This document shows, piece after piece, positions 51,486 through 62,314 of a DNA stretch of 64,000 nucleotides. Made by a program: the position numbers and the translations under genes. Positions within the stretch are counted from its first letter, which is position 1. Every line of letters begins with the position of its first letter. The stretch is taken from positions 1,612,001 through 1,676,000 of the forward strand of contig NZ_LR134440.1 in NCBI RefSeq assembly GCF_900637855.1, given 5' to 3'. This DNA is from Neisseria animaloris (GTDB lineage: Bacteria > Pseudomonadota > Gammaproteobacteria > Burkholderiales > Neisseriaceae). The notes beneath the pieces are model-generated. The model searched no databases and was not told the origin of the DNA. It saw nothing but the letters and a program-made list of their open reading frames with translations.

Positions 51486-51661
51486 GATCGTTCCCCTTGA
51501 AATCGAATCAATTTAGCGTTAATTAACGGTTGAGCTTCAAGTTAACGAAATTAGCTTTGAGCTCTTCATATATCCTAAAAAATAACTACATTATTTTACC
51601 ATTGAATGTTGCTACCATCATAGCATTAAACACACATAACAGTTATTACCGAGACAATTTT

Positions 51662-52165
51662 ATGGCTTTATTGAATATTCTCCAGTATCCCGACGAGCGT
51701 TTGCATACCGTTGCTAAACCTGTTGCAGAAATTGACGAACGTATCCGGACGTTGGTTGCCGATATGTTTGAAACCATGTATGAAGCTCGCGGCATCGGCC
51801 TTGCCGCCACGCAGGTTAATGTGCATGAGCGGGTTGTGGTAATGGACTTGTCGGAAGAACAAAATGAGCCTCGCGTGTTCATTAATCCCATCATTACCCA
51901 TAAAGATGGACAAACTACTTATGAAGAAGGCTGCCTGTCGGTACCGGGTATTTACGATACGGTAACCCGTGCCGAGAGAGTTACGGTGGAAGCCCTTGAT
52001 GAAAAAGGTGAAAAGTTCACTTTGGAGGCTGATGGGTTGCTGGCGATCTGTATTCAGCATGAACTGGATCATTTGGCAGGCAAAGTATTTGTGGAATATT
52101 TGTCCACATTGAAGCAAAACCGCATCAAAACTAAATTGAAGAAGCGTGCCAAGCACAATCTGTAA
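51662..52165 (+). CDS. def: Peptide deformylase
   Basis: This 167-residue metalloenzyme removes formyl groups from new proteins. Motifs are [18 protein letters not shown] and [11 protein letters not shown] (HExxH-type metal site). I chose the ATG at 51662; upstream in-frame codons have no family character. It precedes fmt, which performs the opposite reaction. Confidence 0.96.
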   Translation: MALLNILQYPDERLHTVAKPVAEIDERIRTLVADMFETMYEARGIGLAATQVNVHERVVVMDLSEEQNEPRVFINPIITHKDGQTTYEEGCLSVPGIYDTVTRAERVTVEALDEKGEKFTLEADGLLAICIQHELDHLAGKVFVEYLSTLKQNRIKTKLKKRAKHNL

Positions 52166-52191
52166 TTTTTCAGACAGCCTATTGTATTGAT

Positions 52192-53115
52192 ATGAAAGTT
52201 ATTTTTGCAGGAACCCCCGATTTTGCAGCTTCTGCATTGGAAGCTATTGCCGCTGCCGGATTTGAAATTCCGCTGGTGTTAACTCAGCCCGACCGTCCGA
52301 AAGGGCGTGGAATGCAGCTTCAGGCCAGCCCAGTAAAGCAGGCGGCGCAAGCGTTGGGGCTGACTGTTGCCCAACCGCCTTCGTTACGGCACGAAGAAGC
52401 ACAGGCATTGTTGCGCGAACAGCATGCAGACGTGATGGTCGTGGCTGCCTATGGGCTGATTCTGCCTGAGGCCGTCTTAAATATTCCGCGCTACGGCTGT
52501 TTGAATATCCATGCTTCTTTACTCCCGCGCTGGCGCGGTGCGGCTCCCATTCAGCGTGCGATTGAGGCAGGCGACGCAGAAACCGGTGTGTGTATCATGC
52601 AAATGGATGCCGGATTGGACACGGGAGGTGTGGTTAGTGAGCATCGTTATGTGATTCAGGAAACGGATACGGCTCAAAATGTGCATGATGCATTGGCCGA
52701 ATTGGGAGCGAGAGCGATTGTTGCTGATTTACAACAATTTCAACAGAGGGGCCGTCTGAAAAGCGTACCACAGCCTGAAAATGGCGTAACTTATGCACAA
52801 AAATTAAGCAAAGAAGAGGCAAGAATCAATTGGAGCGAATCTGCCGAAACCATCGAACGCAAAATTCGTGCTTTCAATCCCGTTCCGGTAGCTTGGACGG
52901 AGTATCAAGGCAAACCGATGAAAATCTGGCAAGCGGAAGTGGTATCGCAAAACGGTAAGGCTGGAGAAGTGTTGCTATGTAATTCAGACGGCCTGGTGGT
53001 AGCTTGCGGAGAAAAAGCCTTGCGTATTACAGAATTGCAGCCTGCCGGCAGCAAGCGGATGACGGTAGCGGCTTTTGCTGCCGGAAACCGAGTTGAAGAA
53101 GGAACTTTTTTATGA
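52192..53115 (+). CDS. fmt: Methionyl-tRNA formyltransferase
   Basis: This 307-residue enzyme formylates initiator Met-tRNA. Motifs KVIFAGTPDFAASALEAI, NIHASLLPRWRGAAPIQRAI and MQMDAGLDTGGV are typical. It carries an uptake sequence inside the gene near 52750. It overlaps rsmB by four bases. Confidence 0.96.
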   Translation: MKVIFAGTPDFAASALEAIAAAGFEIPLVLTQPDRPKGRGMQLQASPVKQAAQALGLTVAQPPSLRHEEAQALLREQHADVMVVAAYGLILPEAVLNIPRYGCLNIHASLLPRWRGAAPIQRAIEAGDAETGVCIMQMDAGLDTGGVVSEHRYVIQETDTAQNVHDALAELGARAIVADLQQFQQRGRLKSVPQPENGVTYAQKLSKEEARINWSESAETIERKIRAFNPVPVAWTEYQGKPMKIWQAEVVSQNGKAGEVLLCNSDGLVVACGEKALRITELQPAGSKRMTVAAFAAGNRVEEGTFL

Positions 53116-54371
53116 GTATGGCGCTGGCGCAAAAGCTTGCGGCGGAAAGCGTTGTCACAGTTGCTGCCGGCCGGAATTTGCAAGACGTATTGGCTGAAAT
53201 CCGAGACAGGCATCCCGACCTGAGCACGCAGGAAAGCGGTGCGTTGCAAGATATTGCCTATGGTTGCCAGCGTTATGGCGGCAGTTTGCATTTTATACTT
53301 GGAAAGATGCTCAATAAACCGATTACCGATCCACAGCTTGAAAGTTTATTGTTGGCAGCGCTCTACCAACTGCATTACACCCGCAATGCACCTCATGCCG
53401 TTGTAAACGAAGCGGTAGATGCCATTGCAAAAATAGAGAAGGGGAAATACCGTTCGTTTGCTAATGCTATTTTGCGTCGCTTTTTACGTGAACGTGAAAA
53501 ATTGGCAGCTTTGTGTAACAAAAATGCAACAGCCAAGCATAATCTTCCTGAATGGTGGATAGATTATCTGCAAAGCCATTATCCAAAACATTGGCACAAT
53601 ATTGCCGCTGTGTTGCAACAACATCCGCCGATGACCCTGCGTGTTAACCGCCGCCGAGGTAATGCTGAAAGTTATTTGGCGGTTTTGAATGCTGTCGGCA
53701 TTCAGGCCAAGGCATTGGATGATTATGCGGTAACGTTGCTGGAGCCTGTGCCGGTTGGGAAACTGCCCGGTTTTTCAGACGGCCTTGTATCCGTACAAGA
53801 TTTCGGTGCTCAGCAGGCCGCTTATCTTTTGAATCCGCAAAACGGCGAGAGGATTCTTGATGCTTGCGCAGCGCCCGGCGGAAAAACAGGCCATATTTTA
53901 GAGTTGGCCGACTGTCATGTTACGGCATTGGATATTGATGAAACCCGCCTTGCCCGAGTGCAAAGCAACCTTGATCGCTTGGGTTTTCAGACGGCCTCTT
54001 TGGGTTGTGCCGACGCGAAAAACTTGGGTGCATGGTATGATGGAAAACCGTTTGATGCCATTTTAGCCGATGTGCCTTGTACGGCTTCCGGTGTTGTACG
54101 GCGAAATCCCGATATCAAATGGTTACGCCGTCTGGGCGATGCAGCCAAAACGGCCCGTCAGCAAGAAGCCCTGTTAGACGCACTCTGGCAGACCCTGACG
54201 AAAAACGGCAGGATGCTGTTGGCGACTTGTTCTATTTTTGTGGAAGAAAACGAACAACAATTACAGAAATTTTTAAACCGCCATGTTGATGCCAAATTTT
54301 TGGAAACACATGTGCTTTTACCGAATAAACACCAAGATGGCTTTTATTACGCGCTTGTTCAGAAACAGTAG
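53112..54371 (+). CDS. rsmB: 16S rRNA cytosine-967 C5 methyltransferase RsmB
   Basis: This 419-residue enzyme has a NusB-like RNA-binding N-terminus and the methyltransferase core. The latter includes ILDACAAPGGKTGHILEL, ADVPCTASGVVRRNPDIKW (PC motif) and MLLATCSIFVEENEQQ (TCS motif). It forms a unit with fmt. The next gene starts within its end. Confidence 0.95.
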   Translation: MSMALAQKLAAESVVTVAAGRNLQDVLAEIRDRHPDLSTQESGALQDIAYGCQRYGGSLHFILGKMLNKPITDPQLESLLLAALYQLHYTRNAPHAVVNEAVDAIAKIEKGKYRSFANAILRRFLREREKLAALCNKNATAKHNLPEWWIDYLQSHYPKHWHNIAAVLQQHPPMTLRVNRRRGNAESYLAVLNAVGIQAKALDDYAVTLLEPVPVGKLPGFSDGLVSVQDFGAQQAAYLLNPQNGERILDACAAPGGKTGHILELADCHVTALDIDETRLARVQSNLDRLGFQTASLGCADAKNLGAWYDGKPFDAILADVPCTASGVVRRNPDIKWLRRLGDAAKTARQQEALLDALWQTLTKNGRMLLATCSIFVEENEQQLQKFLNRHVDAKFLETHVLLPNKHQDGFYYALVQKQ

Positions 54372-54930
54372 ATTGCTACTGTTGCCTATTTTGCTGGCCG
54401 TGTCTTTTCAGACGGCCGCAGAAGGCATCAGTGCAACCCGTGCGCAGGCTAAACTCACATCGTCGGGCCAGTTGTCGGTTAGCAGCCGTTTTCAAATTCA
54501 TTTGCCTGATCAGCTTAAGGAGGTGCTTTCTCAAGGAGTGCCGTTGAATTTCACCTTGAGTTACCAGCTTTCTGCGCCAACGGTGGCTGCGTATCGTTTC
54601 AAACTCGGTCAAATTGTCGGCAACGATAATTCTATACAGTATAAATTGTCATATCATCCGTTAACCAACCGTTACCGTGTGGCAGTCGGTACATTTTCTA
54701 CCGAATATAATTCACTCGAAACGGCTTTGCGCGGTATCGGAGCGATCGCCAATTGGAAAGTATTGAGCAGTGGAATGCTGAGTGGCGTGTCAGCTTCTGA
54801 AGCTAAAGCTGAAATCCGTTTGGAGCTAAGTACAGCACAATTACCTAAACCTTTTCAAATCAATGCACTAACTTCAAGAATCTGGCAGCTTGATTCAGGC
54901 TGGAAATCTTTAAATATCTTGAAGGAGTAA
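54337..54930 (+). CDS. DUF4390 envelope protein
   Basis: This protein of about 197 residues has a signal peptide (LLLLPILLAVSFQTAAEG). The mature part contains LNFTLSYQLSAPTVAAYRFK and RYRVAVGTFSTEYNSLETAL, the DUF4390 pattern. Its gene lies between rsmB and ntrY. The start is uncertain; I chose ATG 54337 because the frame upstream overlaps rsmB without a ribosome-binding site. Function is unknown, perhaps tied to NtrY signalling. Confidence 0.8.
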   Translation: MAFITRLFRNSRLLLLPILLAVSFQTAAEGISATRAQAKLTSSGQLSVSSRFQIHLPDQLKEVLSQGVPLNFTLSYQLSAPTVAAYRFKLGQIVGNDNSIQYKLSYHPLTNRYRVAVGTFSTEYNSLETALRGIGAIANWKVLSSGMLSGVSASEAKAEIRLELSTAQLPKPFQINALTSRIWQLDSGWKSLNILKE

Positions 54931-54935
54931 TCCTG

Positions 54936-57062
54936 ATGCGGTCTTTTCTCCTTGTTGCCGGCTTTCTTGCAGTAGTTTTTCTCTATACGCTTACCATTGC
55001 GACTGGTTATACCAGCAGCTTGGGTGATTATTTTTGGTGGATTATTGCAGCATGTGCCGTATTAATCGGCTTATTGTTGGCGGTATTGTTGCGTTATCTA
55101 TGGCTTTTGCTGCGCGACAGCCGTCGCCGGATTTTCGGTTCGCAAATTGCCCGCCGTTTGGCTGGAATGTTCACATTAGTTGCGGTTCTGCCGGGATTGT
55201 TTCTTTTCGGTGTGTCGGCGCAGTTTATTTCCAATAGTATTAACTCTTGGTTTGGAAACGATACACACGAGGCGCTTGAGCGCGGTTTGAATCTGAGTAA
55301 ATCCGCTTTGAATCTGGCTTTGGACAATACAGTACGAAATGCCGCGCCGATTCAAGTAGATTTGATTAGTACCGCATCTTTAGGCAACAGTCTGCATAAA
55401 ACTTTAACATCTTCCCCGAATGCTAAAGAGTTCACTCAGCTTGCCATTTATGATCTTAATAGTAAAAGAAGCGATATCGTACGTAATCCGCGCAAACTGC
55501 CTCCGCCAGTGTTGGATGATGCCACCCGGGAAGTGCTTGAGCAATCAGGGTCTGCCCGCGATATAGAAAATCTGAACAATATTCTCTATGCGCAAGGTTG
55601 GTTGATGTTGGATAGTCGGCAAAACCAACGCCGTGCGCTGTTTTTCAGGCAACCTATTCCTGAAAATGTAGCAAAAGATGCTACGCTGATCGAAGCGGCG
55701 CGCGCCAAATATGCAGAATTAAGTTACGCCAAACAAGGCTTGCAGACATTCTTCTTGGTTACATTGTTGGTGGCAACGCTGTTGGCAATCATGCTGGCAT
55801 TGGTAATGGCTTTATATTTTGCACGTCGTTTTGTTGAACCGGTTTTATCATTGGCAGAGGGAGCCCGTGCCGTAGCACAAGGCGATTTTTCGCAAAAGCG
55901 TCCGATTTTCCGTAATGATGAGTTTGGCCGGTTGACTCATCTGTTTAATCATATGACCGAACAACTCGGCATCGCACAAGCTGCATCTGAGCGAAACCGT
56001 CAGCAGCAGGAAGCGGCGCGTCATTATTTAGAGTGTGTGCTGGAAAGTTTGACTACCGGCGTGATTACTTTGGACGATACAGGCCGTCTGAAAACTTATA
56101 ATAAGAGTGCCGAGCGTATTTTGGGTATTTCCCTGGAAAATCTGATTGGCACCAATTGTTATGATTGGCCAAAGCAGGAACCACAGCAAGCGGTATTGGC
56201 TGAAACTTTTGCGGCAATTGTGGATACGGCGTCGGCCGACAAACCTGTTCAGCTCAGCTATGCGGCTCCTGACGATGCCCGTATTCTGCTGGCAAAAGCT
56301 ACGTTATTACCTGATGATAACGATAATGGGATTGTGATGGTGTTTGACGACATTACCGCATTGGTACGCGCCCAAAAAGAAGCCGCGTGGGGGGAGGTGG
56401 CTAAGCGGTTGGCACATGAAATTCGTAATCCGCTCACCCCTATCCAACTTTCTGCTGAAAGACTGGCATGGAAATTGCATGATAAACTCGCCGAGCAAGA
56501 TGCTAAGATTTTAACCCGTTCTACCGATACAATTATCAAACAGGTTGCTGCGTTGAAAGAAATGGTAGAGGCTTTCCGAAATTATGCTCGCGCTCCTTCG
56601 CTTAAATTGGAACGGCATGATTTGAACAAAATTGTCGAAGAAGTTTTGCTGTTATATGAGGCCAGTAAGTGTACATTTACCGCCGATTTGAGTAATATAC
56701 CCATTTTCATCGCTGCCGATACTACTGCCATGAGGCAGGTATTGCATAATATATTCAAAAATGCATCAGAAGCAGCGGAAGATGCACCTTCACCACATGT
56801 TCAAGTGAATACGCGGCAGTCTGATGACGGGCAGGCCGTCTTAATCGTTAGCAATAACGGTAAAAGTTTCAGCAAAGAAATGCTGCATCACGCATTCGAG
56901 CCCTATGTAACCGACAAACCTACGGGTACAGGTTTAGGCTTGCCGGTGGTGAAAAAAATCATTGAAGAGCACGGCGGCCGGATTAGTTTGAGCAATCCTG
57001 CGGAAGGCGGTGCGTGTGTCAGAATAGTCTTACCCGAACTGGTAGAAGCTTATGCGCAGTAG
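54936..57062 (+). CDS. ntrY: NtrY-like sensor histidine kinase
   Basis: This 708-residue membrane kinase has two N-terminal helices, another helix (about residues 270-295), a HAMP domain, a PAS domain (VLESLTTGVITLDDTGRL), HisKA (LAHEIRNPLTPIQLSAERLA) and a GHKL ATPase end (TGTGLGLPVVKKIIEEHGGR). NtrYX is known to affect respiration and micro-oxic growth in Neisseria and related bacteria. AAGGAG precedes the ATG; it overlaps ntrX by 11 bp. Confidence 0.93.
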   Translation: MRSFLLVAGFLAVVFLYTLTIATGYTSSLGDYFWWIIAACAVLIGLLLAVLLRYLWLLLRDSRRRIFGSQIARRLAGMFTLVAVLPGLFLFGVSAQFISNSINSWFGNDTHEALERGLNLSKSALNLALDNTVRNAAPIQVDLISTASLGNSLHKTLTSSPNAKEFTQLAIYDLNSKRSDIVRNPRKLPPPVLDDATREVLEQSGSARDIENLNNILYAQGWLMLDSRQNQRRALFFRQPIPENVAKDATLIEAARAKYAELSYAKQGLQTFFLVTLLVATLLAIMLALVMALYFARRFVEPVLSLAEGARAVAQGDFSQKRPIFRNDEFGRLTHLFNHMTEQLGIAQAASERNRQQQEAARHYLECVLESLTTGVITLDDTGRLKTYNKSAERILGISLENLIGTNCYDWPKQEPQQAVLAETFAAIVDTASADKPVQLSYAAPDDARILLAKATLLPDDNDNGIVMVFDDITALVRAQKEAAWGEVAKRLAHEIRNPLTPIQLSAERLAWKLHDKLAEQDAKILTRSTDTIIKQVAALKEMVEAFRNYARAPSLKLERHDLNKIVEEVLLLYEASKCTFTADLSNIPIFIAADTTAMRQVLHNIFKNASEAAEDAPSPHVQVNTRQSDDGQAVLIVSNNGKSFSKEMLHHAFEPYVTDKPTGTGLGLPVVKKIIEEHGGRISLSNPAEGGACVRIVLPELVEAYAQ

Positions 57063-58344
57063 TGACATTTTAATCGTAGATGATGAAGTTGGTATCCGTG
57101 ATTTATTATCGGAAATCCTTCAAGATGAAGGCTATACAGTAACACTTGCCGAGAATGCGGAAGAAGCCCGCCAACTCCGCCATCAAACACGCCCTGCAAT
57201 GGTGCTTCTTGATATATGGATGCCTGATTGCGACGGTATTACCCTTTTGAAAGAATGGGCTAAAAATGGTCAGCTCAACATGCCTGTGGTAATGATGAGC
57301 GGGCATGCCAGTATTGATACTGCGGTCGAAGCTACTAAAATCGGTGCATTAGACTTTTTGGAAAAACCGATTGCATTACAGAAACTTTTAAGTACAGTTG
57401 ACCGTGCTTTAAAATACGGTGAAATGCAGGCGGCTTCAGGTTTATCGCTTGATAAATTGGGTAATAGCCCTTCTATTCAAGAGCTTAACCGCACATTGGA
57501 AGCGGCCGTTAAGCAAAGTAAGCCTGTTTTATTAAGTGGTGAGCCCGGTTCCCCATTTGAATTAGTAGCCCGTTATTTCCATAAAAACGGTACTCCTTGG
57601 GTGGAACCGAGTAAGACCGAGCATATTGTCGATATTCCTATTGAGTTGTTGCAGAAGGCTACAGGCGGTATTTTGTATTTAGGTGATATTGCACAATATA
57701 GCAAAAGTATCCAACAAGGTATTGCTTTTTTATTAAGTAAAGCTGAACGTAATAATGTACGTATTGTATGCTCCACTAGTCGTCCACAAACTGATCCGGC
57801 TGAAAATACCATGCTGGATGCTAAGTTGATTGATTTGCTTTCCGCTTTTACTATTCAAATTCCACCTTTGCGTAGTCAGCCAGATGATATTGTGTTCTTG
57901 GTGAATCAAATTCTGACCGAATTGGCTGAAACTCAAAAGATTCCCATGGTAAAATTTAGTACGGCGGCATTGAATATTCTCCGTCAATATGATTGGCCGG
58001 GTAATTTGGAACAGTTGCGTGGTGTTGTTAAAAACCTTGCGTTGGTGGCAGAAAACAGTGAAGTGGAAGAACAGACTGTTAATAATATTTTAGGTCAAAT
58101 GACTCAAATGCCTGTTTCTGAAATGGTCGGAGGCTTCAACTTTAATATGCCATTACGCGAGTTGCGTGAAGAGTTAGAGCGTCGTTACTTTGAATATCAT
58201 ATTGTTCAAGAAAATCACAATATGAGTCGTGTGGCTCAAAAAGTAGGCTTGGAGCGTACACACTTATACCGTAAGCTTAAGCAACTTGGTATCAATTTTT
58301 CCCGAAGAGGCGCAGATAAAAATGGGGACGAGTCATCAAGTTAG
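57052..58344 (+). CDS. ntrX: NtrX-like response regulator with degenerate AAA+ domain
   Basis: This 430-residue regulator has a receiver domain (phospho-Asp54 in MVLLDIWMPDCDG) and a C-terminal Fis-type HTH (RVAQKVGLERTHLYRKLKQL). The middle is AAA+-derived but lacks a clean Walker A (it reads SGEPGSPFELVARYF) and has no GAFTGA loop. It probably cannot act with sigma-54, a known trait of neisserial NtrX-type regulators. The HTH and receiver look functional. Confidence 0.9.
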   Translation: MRSSDILIVDDEVGIRDLLSEILQDEGYTVTLAENAEEARQLRHQTRPAMVLLDIWMPDCDGITLLKEWAKNGQLNMPVVMMSGHASIDTAVEATKIGALDFLEKPIALQKLLSTVDRALKYGEMQAASGLSLDKLGNSPSIQELNRTLEAAVKQSKPVLLSGEPGSPFELVARYFHKNGTPWVEPSKTEHIVDIPIELLQKATGGILYLGDIAQYSKSIQQGIAFLLSKAERNNVRIVCSTSRPQTDPAENTMLDAKLIDLLSAFTIQIPPLRSQPDDIVFLVNQILTELAETQKIPMVKFSTAALNILRQYDWPGNLEQLRGVVKNLALVAENSEVEEQTVNNILGQMTQMPVSEMVGGFNFNMPLRELREELERRYFEYHIVQENHNMSRVAQKVGLERTHLYRKLKQLGINFSRRGADKNGDESSS

Positions 58345-58351
58345 GTTTGTT

Positions 58352-58387
58352 AGGCCGTCTGAGAAAGCATTTTCAGACGGCCTTTTT
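58352..58387 (+). terminator. Inverted uptake-sequence terminator after ntrX
   Basis: AGGCCGTCTGA and TCAGACGGCCT, followed by five T. Confidence 0.75.
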
Positions 58388-58613
58388 ATAATTACTTGAA
58401 AGTAATAAAATTAAAAATAAGCTCAAAAAGCAACATATTTTACATGCAAGGCGGTTGTCAATAAAAAATATAACGACCATTAAGGTGAATTATTGTAAAA
58501 TTGAGTATATGTACTAAAGATTAGTTAAATATTTTAGTATTCATAGGTTGCTTTCGAGTGATCGTGTGTGAGCGAATGTTTCTTACTTTTTACTTTAAGT
58601 TTTGATTAATTAT

Positions 58614-60020
58614 ATGAAACACAAATTCCGTTATCTTGTTTTATTTGTTAGTACGGCGTTAGCTGCCCAAGCGGCTCAAGCATCAGGCTATCATTTTGGT
58701 ACGCAATCTGTAGCTGCACAGGGAACAGCAAACTCATCTGCTGCTGAAGCATCAGATGCTTCTACATTGTTTTACAACCCGGCCGGTTTAACGAAATTGG
58801 ATGGACATGAAATTTCTGCTTCATTAAACCTGGTTTCTCCAAGTGTAAAATACAGTGAAGCTAAAGCTAAATATAACGGCGGTAAAACAGTAGCTAATAG
58901 CAGTAATAGTGGCAAGATTGCTGAAAATCTTATTTTTGCTCCTCATCTTTATGGTGCCTATAAAGTTAATGATAATGTAACGGCCGGTTTGGGAGTGTAT
59001 GTACCGTTTGGTTCAAAGACCGAATATGCAGTCGATTCTGTATTGCGCTATAACTTAAATAAAACCGAACTTACAACTATTGCTGTTGAGCCGGCAATTG
59101 CCTTGAAGTTAAATGAAAAACATTCAGTTGCGGTAGGTGCTATTGCACAGTACAGTACCGCAGGATTGCGTAAATATGCGGATTGGGCTGCATCTCTTCG
59201 TCCTAGTATGCCTATTGATCCTAATGGTGTCGGTTTAATGGATGGCCATGCCGAAGTAAAGGGGAAGGATTGGGGATATGGTTATCATTTGGCATGGATG
59301 TGGGATATCAATGATCGCACTCGTGTAGGTGTCAATTACCGTTCTCGGGTAAAACATAACTTGGAAGGAACGGCGGATTGGACCGCAGATGGTGCTGCCG
59401 CAAAACAAATTTATGCGGGACGAATTGGTAAAACCATTGCAGAGGATGGTTTGGGCTATGTTCCCCATGAGAAAGCTAATTTAAAGATTACAACACCAGA
59501 GTCTTTATCTTTGCATGCTATGTATCAAGCCTCGCAAAAATGGAATCTTTTCGGTGATGTAACATGGACGCGTCATTCACGCTTCAGTCGAGCAGAGTTG
59601 AATTTTGAAAATCCTAAGCATACAGTTAGTGGACAGCTTTCTAATCAAACTGTTATAACGCCTAATTGGCGGGATACTTATAAAGTAGCTTTAGGTGCAG
59701 CCTATCAGTATAGTGATCCGTTGCAATTTCGATTTGGCATAGCTTATGATCAATCACCAGTGCGGAATGCTACCGATCGTTTGGTAACTATGCCTGATAA
59801 CAACCGTATTTGGTATTCTTTAGGCGGTAAATATGATTTTGCTAAAAAGCATAGTATTAATGCCGCTTACAGCTATATTTATGTACAAAATGCCAAAGCA
59901 AATGTGCGAGCAAAACCTTCAAATGCCGAAGTTAATACGGTTGATAGCAATGTCTCTTCTTCTGCACGATTCAAAAGCCATGCGCACATTGTAGGGGTGC
60001 AGTATAACTACAAATTTTAA
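58614..60020 (+). CDS. fadL: FadL-family outer-membrane transporter (OmpP1-like)
   Basis: This 468-residue outer-membrane beta-barrel has a signal peptide (FRYLVLFVSTALAAQAAQAS) and the FadL hatch block GTANSSAAEASDASTLFYNP. Later blocks LGVYVPFGSKTEYA and GVNYRSRVKHNLEG are typical. It imports hydrophobic compounds and is surface exposed. I chose the ATG at 58614 over a TTG at 58602. Confidence 0.93.
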   Translation: MKHKFRYLVLFVSTALAAQAAQASGYHFGTQSVAAQGTANSSAAEASDASTLFYNPAGLTKLDGHEISASLNLVSPSVKYSEAKAKYNGGKTVANSSNSGKIAENLIFAPHLYGAYKVNDNVTAGLGVYVPFGSKTEYAVDSVLRYNLNKTELTTIAVEPAIALKLNEKHSVAVGAIAQYSTAGLRKYADWAASLRPSMPIDPNGVGLMDGHAEVKGKDWGYGYHLAWMWDINDRTRVGVNYRSRVKHNLEGTADWTADGAAAKQIYAGRIGKTIAEDGLGYVPHEKANLKITTPESLSLHAMYQASQKWNLFGDVTWTRHSRFSRAELNFENPKHTVSGQLSNQTVITPNWRDTYKVALGAAYQYSDPLQFRFGIAYDQSPVRNATDRLVTMPDNNRIWYSLGGKYDFAKKHSINAAYSYIYVQNAKANVRAKPSNAEVNTVDSNVSSSARFKSHAHIVGVQYNYKF

Positions 60021-60054
60021 AACGAGATTGTTCAGTGAGTTTTATAAATGATGT

Positions 60055-60084
60055 AGGCCGTCTGAAGTAAATTTCAGACGGCCT
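60055..60084. terminator. Inverted uptake-sequence terminator
   Basis: AGGCCGTCTGAA and TTCAGACGGCCT after fadL. Confidence 0.75.
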
Positions 60085-60181
60085 GTGAATTTGATGATGA
60101 AATTTTTATAGTGTGCATAGATGTTATAGAGCCGAATTGTCTGAAATGGTTTGTGCTATAATTAATAAAATTCGGTTTTGA

Positions 60182-60451
<270 letters not shown>

Positions 60452-60549
60452 AATCATTTAAAATGATTGTGTTAAAAAAAATACTAAAAAAAATAACAAA
60501 AGCAGCTTGACGTATTTTAGAGAACTATCTAAGATTGTATTTCTCTTTT

Positions 60550-60633
60550 GGAGGGATTCCCGAGCGGCCAAAGGGGGCAGACTGTAAATCTGTTGCGAAA
60601 GCTTCGAAGGTTCGAATCCTTCTCCCTCCACCA
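60550..60633 (+). tRNA. tRNA-Tyr (GTA)
   Basis: Class II tRNA with long variable arm, GGAGGGA/TCCCTCC acceptor, anticodon GTA and encoded CCA. Confidence 0.96.
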
Positions 60634-60671
60634 AATCCAATCTTACTTGGAGCAGAGATTACAGTAAGTAT

Positions 60672-60745
60672 GCGGGTGTAGCTCAATGGTAGAGCAGAAG
60701 CCTTCCAAGCTTACGGTGAGGGTTCGATTCCCTTCACCCGCTCCA
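60672..60745 (+). tRNA. tRNA-Gly (TCC)
   Basis: GCGGGTG/CACCCGC acceptor, anticodon TCC, encoded CCA. Confidence 0.96.
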
Positions 60746-60757
60746 TATGTATAATCC

Positions 60758-60832
<75 letters not shown>

Positions 60833-60882
60833 TTTCTATTGATTTTTACCCAAAACTTTAAAGCTTAGGATAGGAAATTGCC

Positions 60883-62067
60883 ATGGCTAAAGAGAAATTC
60901 GAGCGGAGCAAGCCGCACGTAAACGTTGGCACCATTGGTCACGTTGACCATGGTAAAACCACTTTGACAGCTGCACTGACAACAATTTTGTCAAAAAAAT
61001 TCGGTGGTGCGGCCAAAGCTTACGACCAAATTGACAATGCCCCGGAAGAAAAAGCCCGTGGTATTACCATTAACACCTCGCATGTAGAGTACGAAACGGC
61101 AACCCGCCACTACGCTCACGTAGACTGTCCGGGGCACGCCGACTACGTTAAAAACATGATTACCGGTGCCGCCCAAATGGATGGTGCTATTCTGGTATGT
61201 TCGGCTGCGGACGGTCCTATGCCGCAAACCCGCGAGCATATTCTGTTGGCCCGCCAAGTAGGTGTACCTTATATCATCGTATTCATGAACAAATGTGATA
61301 TGGTTGATGATGCTGAGTTGCTGGAATTGGTTGAAATGGAAATTCGTGACTTGCTGTCAAGCTACGATTTCCCCGGTGACGATTGCCCGATCGTACAAGG
61401 TTCTGCATTGAAAGCGTTGGAAGGCGATGCTGCTTACGAAGAAAAAATCTTCGAATTGGCTGATGCATTGGACAGCTACATTCCGACTCCTGAGCGTGCA
61501 GTAGACAAACCGTTCCTGTTGCCGATTGAAGACGTATTCTCGATTTCTGGGCGTGGTACGGTAGTTACCGGTCGTGTAGAGCGCGGTATCATTCATGTAG
61601 GTGACGAGATTGAAATCGTTGGTTTGAAAGATACTCAAAAAACCACTTGTACCGGTGTGGAAATGTTCCGCAAACTGCTGGACGAAGGCCAAGCAGGTGA
61701 TAACGTGGGCGTACTGCTGCGCGGTACTAAGCGCGAAGAAGTTGAGCGTGGTCAAGTATTGGCAAAACCCGGTACCATCACTCCGCACACTAAATTTAAA
61801 GCTGAAGTGTATGTGTTGAGTAAAGAAGAAGGTGGTCGTCATACACCGTTCTTTGCAAACTACCGTCCTCAATTCTACTTCCGTACAACTGACGTTACTG
61901 GTGCGGTTACACTGGAAGAGGGAGTTGAAATGGTAATGCCTGGTGAGAACGTGGCGATTACTGTTGAATTGATTGCGCCGATTGCGATGGAAGAAGGTCT
62001 GCGTTTTGCGATTCGTGAAGGTGGTCGTACGGTAGGTGCCGGTGTGGTGTCTTCTGTTATCGCTTAA
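60883..62067 (+). CDS. tuf: Elongation factor Tu
   Basis: This 394-residue GTPase brings aminoacyl-tRNA to the ribosome. G1 is [10 protein letters not shown], then [20 protein letters not shown] (G3) and NKCDMVDD (G4). The C-terminal domains are complete. The gene follows the Tyr-Gly-Thr tRNAs and is followed by tRNA-Trp, the usual bacterial order. Its codon use is highly biased, as expected. Confidence 0.99.
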   Translation: MAKEKFERSKPHVNVGTIGHVDHGKTTLTAALTTILSKKFGGAAKAYDQIDNAPEEKARGITINTSHVEYETATRHYAHVDCPGHADYVKNMITGAAQMDGAILVCSAADGPMPQTREHILLARQVGVPYIIVFMNKCDMVDDAELLELVEMEIRDLLSSYDFPGDDCPIVQGSALKALEGDAAYEEKIFELADALDSYIPTPERAVDKPFLLPIEDVFSISGRGTVVTGRVERGIIHVGDEIEIVGLKDTQKTTCTGVEMFRKLLDEGQAGDNVGVLLRGTKREEVERGQVLAKPGTITPHTKFKAEVYVLSKEEGGRHTPFFANYRPQFYFRTTDVTGAVTLEEGVEMVMPGENVAITVELIAPIAMEEGLRFAIREGGRTVGAGVVSSVIA

Positions 62068-62074
62068 TATTTAG

Positions 62075-62150
62075 AGGCCAGTAGCTCAATTGGTAGAGTA
62101 TCGGTCTCCAAAACCGAGGGTTGGGGGTTCGAGACCCTCCTGGCCTGCCA
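62075..62150 (+). tRNA. tRNA-Trp (CCA)
   Basis: AGGCCAG/CTGGCCT acceptor, anticodon CCA, encoded CCA end. Confidence 0.96.
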
Positions 62151-62160
62151 AATAGTAAAA

Positions 62161-62192
62161 ATTAACCGGCCTAAGGGTCGGTTAATTTTTTA
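62161..62192 (+). terminator. Terminator after tRNA-Trp
   Basis: AATTAACCG and CGGTTAATT with a T run. Confidence 0.7.
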
Positions 62193-62314
62193 TTGTTTAT
62201 ATTTATATAATGTTTTATTCCTTGGAGTGGTTAACTCAAGAAAGTTATACTGAATCAGTATGAAATTTAAAATTTTATATTACTATTTGCTTAATTTCTG
62301 ATATTGGATAAGAG

